Assembly: GCA_029203185.1 (NCBI GenBank)
Contig: CP119310.1
Location: 2,356,001-2,420,000, forward strand
Length of the DNA stretch: 64,000 nt
Origin: Candidatus Chryseobacterium colombiense
Lineage (GTDB): Bacteria > Bacteroidota > Bacteroidia > Flavobacteriales > Weeksellaceae
Reading direction: 5' to 3'
Each line of letters opens with the position of its first letter. Position 1 is the stretch's first letter. Positions 58,452 through 64,000 of the stretch are shown here, one piece after another. A program made the position numbers and the translations under genes. The notes below the pieces were generated by a model. That model saw only the letters and a list, made by a program, of their open reading frames with translations, was not told where the DNA came from and did no database searches.

Positions 58452-61400
58452 TTAGATCTGTTGTGATCTTTTGGTTCTGTTAAAGATCCAGAAGATAATC
58501 GGGAAAATTAACAGCGTTAAAACAGTTGCCGTGATTAATCCTCCGATAATTACGATTGCTAATGGCTTCTGAGACTCCGAACCGATACCTGTTGACAACG
58601 CTGCAGGCATTAATCCAATCGATGCCATTAAAGCCGTCATGATTACCGGACGTGTTCTGGATTTTACACCATTTAATATGGACTCATCAAGACTCAGTCC
58701 GCTCTTGACATTCTGATGGAATTCCGTAATCAGAATCACCCCATTTTGAATACAGATTCCAAGAAGAGCAATCATCCCTACTCCCGCTGAGATTCCAAAA
58801 TTAATTCCTGTCACATGCAGAGCAATAATTCCTCCGATCAAAGCAAATGGTACATTGGCCAATACCAAAAGGGAATCTTTCATATTTCCGAAAAGAATGA
58901 ATAGCAGAAAGAAAATTCCTAAAATACTGATCGGAACCACCTGAGTCAATCTTTTTGATGCTCTTTGCTGATTTTCAAACTGACCGGTCCATCCTATGGA
59001 ATAGCCATCCGGAAGCTCAATTTTAGCCACTTTTTTCTGAGCATCTGCAATTGTACCTCCCAAATCGCGGTCTCGGATAGAGAATTTCACTCCAATATAT
59101 CTTTTAATATCATCACGATAAATAAACGCCGCTCCGTTATCTTTAATAATGGTACTGATTTCTTTTAAAGGAATTTTAGCACCATCCTGAGTAGGAACCA
59201 TTAATGCTGCAATATCATTTTCATCTTTTCTGTATTGCTGTGAATAGCGAAGACGAATCGGGAATTTTCTTTCTCCATCAAACATTTCCGAAGCCGTTTT
59301 TCCTCCAAAAGCCATTTCCAAAACCGCCTGTGCATCTGCAGGCATTACTCCGTAAGCCGCCATTTTATCTCTATCAAGGACTACACTTACTTCCGGCTGA
59401 CCAATATTTTTGATGATTCCCGGATCTTTTACCCCATCTACATCCTTGATTTGTTTTAAAACTTCCTCCGCCAATCTATCCAATGTTTCCAGGTTATCCC
59501 CATAAATTTTAATTCCGTTTTCTGCTTTAAACCCAGCCACTGCTTCAGCAACATTGTCAGAAATCGGCTGGGAATAGTTAAAGGTAATTCCTTGATACGT
59601 TCTCAATTTCTTATCGATTTCTTCAATCAGCTCTTCATAGGTGATTTTCCGTTTCCATTCTTCTTTAGGTTTAAGATTTACTGCAAACTGTACAAATCCA
59701 AAACCATTGGGATCGGTACCATCATTACTTCGTCCTGTTTGCGCAAGAACATCCGTTACTTCCGAGAAGCTCATAATATCTTTTTTAAGAAGATCTGCTG
59801 TTTTTAAAGATTCTTTTAATGACGAACTCATTGGCATTTCTGCCGTAATCCAAAGAGAACCTTCATTTAGCTGGGGTAAAAATTCTGTTCCTAAGAATTT
59901 CCCTGAGAATAACGTCACTGCCAAAAAGGATATGGCGACAATTAAACTCATCCTTTTGTGTTTAAAGGTATAATTAAAACCTTTCAAAACGATTCTGTCC
60001 CAGAAATTCACAAAAGGATTGTTTTTTTCTTTAACATTCTTATTTAAAAGGAGATGTGAAAGAACCGGAACTAATGTCAGAGTGAAAATCAAAGCTCCCA
60101 TCAAAGCAAAACCTAACGTAAATGCTAATGGTGAGAACATTTTCCCTTCCACTTTCTGGAATGAGAAAATCGGAATCAAGGAAGTAATAATAATTAATTT
60201 TGAAAAGAAAATAGCTTTTCCCAATCCTGTTCCTGTCTGTTTGATCCATCCTCCTTTGGCCAATTTATTAAATCGTTCTTCTCCGTATTTATGAGCTTTG
60301 TGGTCGAGCATTACAAATAGTCCCTCCACCATGACGACGGCCCCGTCAATAATGATCCCGAAATCTACTGCTCCAAGAGATAATAAATTGGCACTCATTC
60401 CGGCTAATTTTAGACATAAAAATGCAAATAAGAGAGATAGCGGAATGATGATGGAAACAATTAGAGTAGTCCTCCAGTCTGCCATAAAAATTAAAACGAT
60501 TACGGTAACTAAAACAATTCCTTCAATAAGGTTGTGCATTACCGTATGCGTTGTGAAATCCATCAGATTGTCACGATCATAGAACGTAACCATTTTTACA
60601 TCTTTAGGAAGGATCTTTTCATTAAGCTCTTTAATTTTAGCTTTCACTCCCACTAAAACTTCACGTGGATTTTCGCCTTTTCGCATCACGACAATTCCTT
60701 CAACGGTATCTTCATGATTATTCAATCCCGCCTGCCCTACTCTAGGCATCGAACTTTCGTGAACTTCGGCCACATTTTTTACCAAAACCGGGTTTCCACT
60801 GTCATTTTGTATGGTAATATTTCCAATATCAGCAACGGATTTCACCAGACCGATTCCACGAACAACATAAGCCTGTCCGTTTTTTTCGATCACATCTCCA
60901 CCGACATTTAAATTACTTTTAGTAACTGCATCGTAAACCTGAAGCGGTGTTAAATTATATTTATCCAAAGCTCTCGGATCAATACTCAATTCAAAAACTT
61001 TATCCTGCCCCCCGAAAACATTGATATCAGCAACGCCCGGAACACCTCTCAAAGCTCTGTCGATTACCCAGTTTTGAAGAGTCAATAATTCACGGGAATC
61101 TTTCTTCTTGCTTTCCAAAGTATACCGGAAAATTTCCCCGGTTGGTCCATAAGGTGGCTGAACTTCCGGATCCACCGCATCCGGAAGGCTGACTGTCCGT
61201 AATTGATTATTCACCTGATTTCGTGCAAAAGTATCATCCACACCATCATCAAAAAGAATTTTGACAATGGAAAGTCCAAACATCGTGGTACTTCTCACGC
61301 TGGTTTTCTTCTGAACAGGGCTCATCGCCAATTCGATGGGAGTCGTCACAAAACGCTCTACTTCCTCTGCACTTCGTCCGTTCCATTGAGTAATGATAAC

Positions 61401-61550
61401 AATCTGGGTATTGGTAACGTCCGGAAAAGCTTCAATAGGCATATTTTTGAAACTTATAAATCCTGCAACCGCCAAAACTGCTACCCAAATAAAGGTAAAT
61501 GCTTTATTTTTTAACGAAAAAGCAATTATATTTTTAATGAATTTATTCAT
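58452..61550 (-). CDS. Heavy-metal efflux RND transporter, CzcA-like
   Basis: A 1032-residue inner-membrane pump of the HME-RND family. N-terminal FKNMPIEAFPDVTNTQI and WNGRSAEEVERFVTTPIE, then the membrane segment 4 signature VDFGIIIDGAVVMVE, in which the acidic residues match the Czc (divalent cation) class rather than the copper/silver class (which has AIGAMVDAAIV). GEIFRYTL, the FGGQDKVFELSIDP block and the C-terminal GVGMIALLGICIQNGVILI repeat are typical. It exports Zn2+, Co2+, Cd2+ or Ni2+ with the adaptor and outer-membrane partners encoded upstream. It is separated from the adaptor by a 283-base palindromic gap. Confidence 0.93.
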   Translation of the reverse strand: MNKFIKNIIAFSLKNKAFTFIWVAVLAVAGFISFKNMPIEAFPDVTNTQIVIITQWNGRSAEEVERFVTTPIELAMSPVQKKTSVRSTTMFGLSIVKILFDDGVDDTFARNQVNNQLRTVSLPDAVDPEVQPPYGPTGEIFRYTLESKKKDSRELLTLQNWVIDRALRGVPGVADINVFGGQDKVFELSIDPRALDKYNLTPLQVYDAVTKSNLNVGGDVIEKNGQAYVVRGIGLVKSVADIGNITIQNDSGNPVLVKNVAEVHESSMPRVGQAGLNNHEDTVEGIVVMRKGENPREVLVGVKAKIKELNEKILPKDVKMVTFYDRDNLMDFTTHTVMHNLIEGIVLVTVIVLIFMADWRTTLIVSIIIPLSLLFAFLCLKLAGMSANLLSLGAVDFGIIIDGAVVMVEGLFVMLDHKAHKYGEERFNKLAKGGWIKQTGTGLGKAIFFSKLIIITSLIPIFSFQKVEGKMFSPLAFTLGFALMGALIFTLTLVPVLSHLLLNKNVKEKNNPFVNFWDRIVLKGFNYTFKHKRMSLIVAISFLAVTLFSGKFLGTEFLPQLNEGSLWITAEMPMSSSLKESLKTADLLKKDIMSFSEVTDVLAQTGRSNDGTDPNGFGFVQFAVNLKPKEEWKRKITYEELIEEIDKKLRTYQGITFNYSQPISDNVAEAVAGFKAENGIKIYGDNLETLDRLAEEVLKQIKDVDGVKDPGIIKNIGQPEVSVVLDRDKMAAYGVMPADAQAVLEMAFGGKTASEMFDGERKFPIRLRYSQQYRKDENDIAALMVPTQDGAKIPLKEISTIIKDNGAAFIYRDDIKRYIGVKFSIRDRDLGGTIADAQKKVAKIELPDGYSIGWTGQFENQQRASKRLTQVVPISILGIFFLLFILFGNMKDSLLVLANVPFALIGGIIALHVTGINFGISAGVGMIALLGICIQNGVILITEFHQNVKSGLSLDESILNGVKSRTRPVIMTALMASIGLMPAALSTGIGSESQKPLAIVIIGGLITATVLTLLIFPIIFWIFNRTKRSQQI

Positions 61551-61680
61551 GATAGATTTTTTGATGACCTAAAAAAGTCGGTGAATTTGTTTTTAACGCA
61601 AAGAGCGCCAGTTTTTTTGACAAACTGTAAGTTTTTAAGTTCGCAAAGGCGTTTCACTTAACAAAGAATTTTCATTTTTG

Positions 61681-61823
61681 AACCATTAAGGATATTTAAG
61701 GAGTTAAGAATTATTAAGAAATTCGTAAACGAAGTTTGTAAGATCGAATGTTTAAATATCTTTAAATATTTCCTTCATTAAACTTAACTTCTTAAGTATA
61801 CATTATTAAAAGTCTAATGGCTT
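61681..61823. repeat. Long imperfect palindrome inside the czc operon
   Basis: Part of the 283-base gap between the pump and adaptor genes. The 17 bases at 61692-61708 (ATATTTAAGGAGTTAAG) pair with 61783-61799, 15 of 17 matching. Outside them CCATTA (61683-61688) pairs with TAATGG (61815-61820). TTAAG recurs four times at about 10-base steps from 61686. Upstream, CGCAAAG occurs twice. No coding frame. It may be a dispersed repeat. Confidence 0.5.
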
Positions 61824-61833
61824 AAATAAAATT

Positions 61834-62919
61834 TTAACTATTCAAAGAGCGGTAAATCAGCAATTGATTATTGGTAATTACCTGTTCTCCTTCAGACAAA
61901 CCTTCGGAAATATAGGTAATATCACCAACCTGTTTTAAAACTTTTACTTCTTTAACCTTTACATCCGTTCTGGATTTGTAGATCACCACAAAACTTCTGT
62001 TATCATCAAAAATTACTGCTTTTGAAGGAACAGTGAGCGCCATACTGTTTTCCGAACTGGTCACTTTTATCGTCGCTTTACTGTCAGGAATAAGCAATCC
62101 GTTTTGGTTATCCAATACTACTCTGGCCTGCATGGCATTGGTTTGCGGATCGATAATCTTGAAAATTTTATCAATTTTTCCGTCAAAAACTTTATCCGGA
62201 TAAGACAAAGTAGAAACCTGAGCTTTCATTCCAAGACTGATTTTATCAATATCAGATTCGTTGACATTCATAATGGCCCAAACGTTGTTGGTATTGGCCA
62301 CATCGAAAATATTATCACTTCTGTCACTTCTCAGCTGCATATCTTTGTTAATATTCTTCTGAACAATATATCCGCTGATCGGGGCAAGCACACTGTAAAT
62401 ATTACCCTTCTTCACATTATAAACCGTACTTACCGCACTTGCTCTCTGCAACTGGTCCTGTGCTTTTTGCAGCTGACTTTTAGCTTCCAGTACATCTCTC
62501 TCGGTATTCAGTTTCCCTTCATACATTTCCTTGGCAACACGAAGGTTATTTTGAGCAACCACCAAATCCGTTTTTGCATCGCTCACGTCTTTCTGAACTT
62601 CTGCTAATTCGGTACTTCTGATAGTCGCCAGAACCTGACCTTTCGTCACATGATCTCCCAATTCTGCATTTACACTCAAAACGTTTCCTCCAACCAGTGG
62701 ATAAACGTCAATATAACTATTTTTATCCGCCGAAATTTTTCCGTAGAAATTATAGTCGTCTTGAATATATCGTTTTTCAACTTTAGCTAAAGAAATCGAT
62801 TGAAGCATGGTGTTGCTCAGTTCAAAACCTTTTTTTGCCTGCTGCTTTACCACTTCCTCTTTTTTGGAGCAAGATAAAACTGACAAAGCTATCATTACCG
62901 GAATTATATAATTTTTCAT
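61834..62919 (-). CDS. RND efflux periplasmic adaptor (CzcB/CusB-like)
   Basis: A 361-residue lipoprotein (signal MKNYIIPVMIALSVLSC, Cys17). Membrane fusion protein layout: barrel-sandwich halves with GNVLSVNAELGDHVTKGQVLATI and ISGYIVQKNI, a coiled-coil hairpin (EVQKDVSDAKTDLVVAQNNLRVAKEMYE) and beta-barrel (VWAIMNVNESDIDKI). It bridges the inner-membrane pump and the outer-membrane channel. No Met/His-rich metal-binding tail. It starts three bases after the outer-membrane gene. Confidence 0.92.
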   Translation of the reverse strand: MKNYIIPVMIALSVLSCSKKEEVVKQQAKKGFELSNTMLQSISLAKVEKRYIQDDYNFYGKISADKNSYIDVYPLVGGNVLSVNAELGDHVTKGQVLATIRSTELAEVQKDVSDAKTDLVVAQNNLRVAKEMYEGKLNTERDVLEAKSQLQKAQDQLQRASAVSTVYNVKKGNIYSVLAPISGYIVQKNINKDMQLRSDRSDNIFDVANTNNVWAIMNVNESDIDKISLGMKAQVSTLSYPDKVFDGKIDKIFKIIDPQTNAMQARVVLDNQNGLLIPDSKATIKVTSSENSMALTVPSKAVIFDDNRSFVVIYKSRTDVKVKEVKVLKQVGDITYISEGLSEGEQVITNNQLLIYRSLNS

Positions 62920-62922
62920 TGT

Positions 62923-64000
62923 TTAATAGAAGATTTTCGTTTGTACTAGTTGATTCAATTGTTCCGCCGACTGTATGATTTCGTTTTTCATATCATAGAT
63001 CTGAAGAGCCGTTTGCCTGTAGCTGTCCATGAAATCCGCAAACTCGATAAGGCTCACATTTCCTTTTCTGAAATTGTTCAGCATTCCGTTATATACCAAT
63101 TCCATGTTATTAAGATCATCAGATTTAATTTGTGCCAGCTGATCGTATTGTGATTTCCAGGTTTTATAAGCCGCCTGAACTTTAGTTTCAAGATTTAATT
63201 TCTGAAAATCTGCATTTTTCTGGTTTTGCTGAATGGCAAAATTGGCTTTCTCAACATTTCCTTTATTGGATTTCCACAACGGCAAGGGAATTCCTACCAA
63301 GAGATTCACTTCATTTTTAAAAGTTCCTCCGTTCTGGTCCCATCCTGCACCTAGATTAAGATCCGGAACATTCAGTGATTTTTGCCATTGAGCATACAAC
63401 TTGCTGTTGTCTATTAATTTTAAATTATATTGATAATCCGCATTATTCTCCAATGCTTTTTTCTGTAATTCGGTTTCGTCTCCAAAAGGCTGAGCTGCAA
63501 GAATATCTTTCGCTTCCGAATCCGAAAGTTCGGGCTCTATATCATCTGTAACCCCTGTCAGAACTTTTAAAGTCTGTTCAAACCCAAGAATATTTTTATT
63601 GATGCCTATTTTGTCATTGTTCAGCTGTATCACGATACTCTGAAGTCTTACTTCATCTTTCAAAGAGACATTTCCTTTTGCTGACTGCACTTTATAAGCT
63701 GCTAAAAGGTCGTTCATATACCCAAGCTGCTTATTGGTATTTTCAAGTTTTAATTTTTCGTAATAAAGATCGAAATAAGCGGAACGAAGCTGAGATCGTA
63801 AATCTACCAGAAGTTGGGAAAACTGAAGCTGTGCAAGCTCTTTACTGGATTTTGCAAAGGCAATTTCATTTTTCTTTTTGCCCCCCATGTAGATCAGCTG
63901 TGTTACCTGAGCTCCTTTTGATTGTCCAGCATCAAAAATTTTCCTGTTTTCAGGATTGTACGCATTAATTTGTCCGCTCAGCTGCGGAAGCTCCCAGATT
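62923..64000 (-). CDS. TolC family outer-membrane efflux protein, CzcC-like (5' end outside window)
   Basis: At least 359 residues; the frame is open to the window edge, and reads IWELPQLSGQINAYNPENRK and QLIYMGGKKKNEIAFAKSSKE before the first internal Met. Long helices of TolC type follow (AQLQFSQLLVDLRSQLRSAYFDLYYEKLKLENTNKQL), with DLNLGAGWDQNGGTFKNEVNLLVGIPLPLWKSNKGNVEKA. It forms the outer-membrane channel of the metal efflux pump. First gene of the czc set. Confidence 0.93.
   Translation of the reverse strand, partial: IWELPQLSGQINAYNPENRKIFDAGQSKGAQVTQLIYMGGKKKNEIAFAKSSKELAQLQFSQLLVDLRSQLRSAYFDLYYEKLKLENTNKQLGYMNDLLAAYKVQSAKGNVSLKDEVRLQSIVIQLNNDKIGINKNILGFEQTLKVLTGVTDDIEPELSDSEAKDILAAQPFGDETELQKKALENNADYQYNLKLIDNSKLYAQWQKSLNVPDLNLGAGWDQNGGTFKNEVNLLVGIPLPLWKSNKGNVEKANFAIQQNQKNADFQKLNLETKVQAAYKTWKSQYDQLAQIKSDDLNNMELVYNGMLNNFRKGNVSLIEFADFMDSYRQTALQIYDMKNEIIQSAEQLNQLVQTKIFY

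Noticed and set aside
1..64000. CRISPR array, prophage, insertion sequence or toxin-antitoxin pair
   Set aside because: No regularly spaced repeats, no transposase, integrase or phage structural proteins, and no recognisable toxin or antitoxin families were seen.

Overview
The window looks like chromosomal DNA of a Chryseobacterium-type flavobacterium (Bacteroidota, Weeksellaceae). It is AT-rich. Several exported proteins carry type IX secretion (T9SS) C-terminal sorting domains, and there are TonB/DUF-type Bacteroidota envelope families. Promoters fit the TTG-N19-20-TAnnTTTG pattern. The block tuf, tRNA-Trp, secE, nusG, rplKAJL, rpoB, rpoC, DUF3467 is arranged as in Flavobacteriia except for one insertion. 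The genus assignment is inferred from protein flavour, not from a search.

Layout. 1-6.4 kb: the end of a kelch/T9SS protein, an Arr rifamycin ADP-ribosyltransferase, DUF2461 and DUF1801 proteins, an M48 membrane protease, and a DUF2200 gene broken by a stop codon and a 4-bp duplication. 6.6-13.9 kb: an FMN riboswitch with ribB, a T9SS protein, a DUF3575 protein, a KgtP-like permease, a DUF4919 protein and an ABC exporter. 14-27 kb: housekeeping and accessory metabolism (alpha/beta hydrolase, Crp-like regulator, truA, lpxK, purine nucleoside phosphorylase, TlpA-like thioredoxin, dinB, a cytoplasmic-type alpha-amylase, a carboxylesterase, a frameshifted AraC regulator next to a zinc alcohol dehydrogenase, and an HxlR regulator divergent from an NmrA-like oxidoreductase). 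27-33 kb: an ENPP-type phosphodiesterase, then a tight five-gene envelope operon (DUF5777 barrel, haem lipoprotein, YceI, periplasmic ankyrin protein, DOMON-like T9SS protein) behind a Crp/Fnr gene and a matching palindromic operator. 33-39 kb: a four-gene operon of a secreted Asp-box propeller, a lipoprotein, an anchored protein and a TonB-dependent receptor. 39-56.5 kb: the transcription/translation block, with a 3.9-kb insertion between nusG and rplK (a GT-C-like membrane protein and three tandem exported paralogues). 56.8-64 kb: a DUF4394 lipoprotein and a CzcCBA-type metal efflux system whose outer-membrane gene runs off the window.

How the genes work together. The best candidate for an undescribed system is the Crp/Fnr-linked envelope operon at 29036-32834. 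Every product is predicted to be exported, and the parts suggest haem or quinone redox chemistry at the cell surface. The propeller/lipoprotein/receptor operon (33065-39112) looks like a capture-and-import unit of unknown substrate. Rifamycin resistance by Arr sits in the same window as rpoB, whose rifampicin region looks drug-sensitive. Two genes (DUF2200 and AraC) carry clear coding lesions. Two intergenic regions (26.95-27.11 kb and 61.68-61.82 kb) are large imperfect palindromes that may be dispersed repeats. No CRISPR array, prophage, transposase or rRNA was seen.
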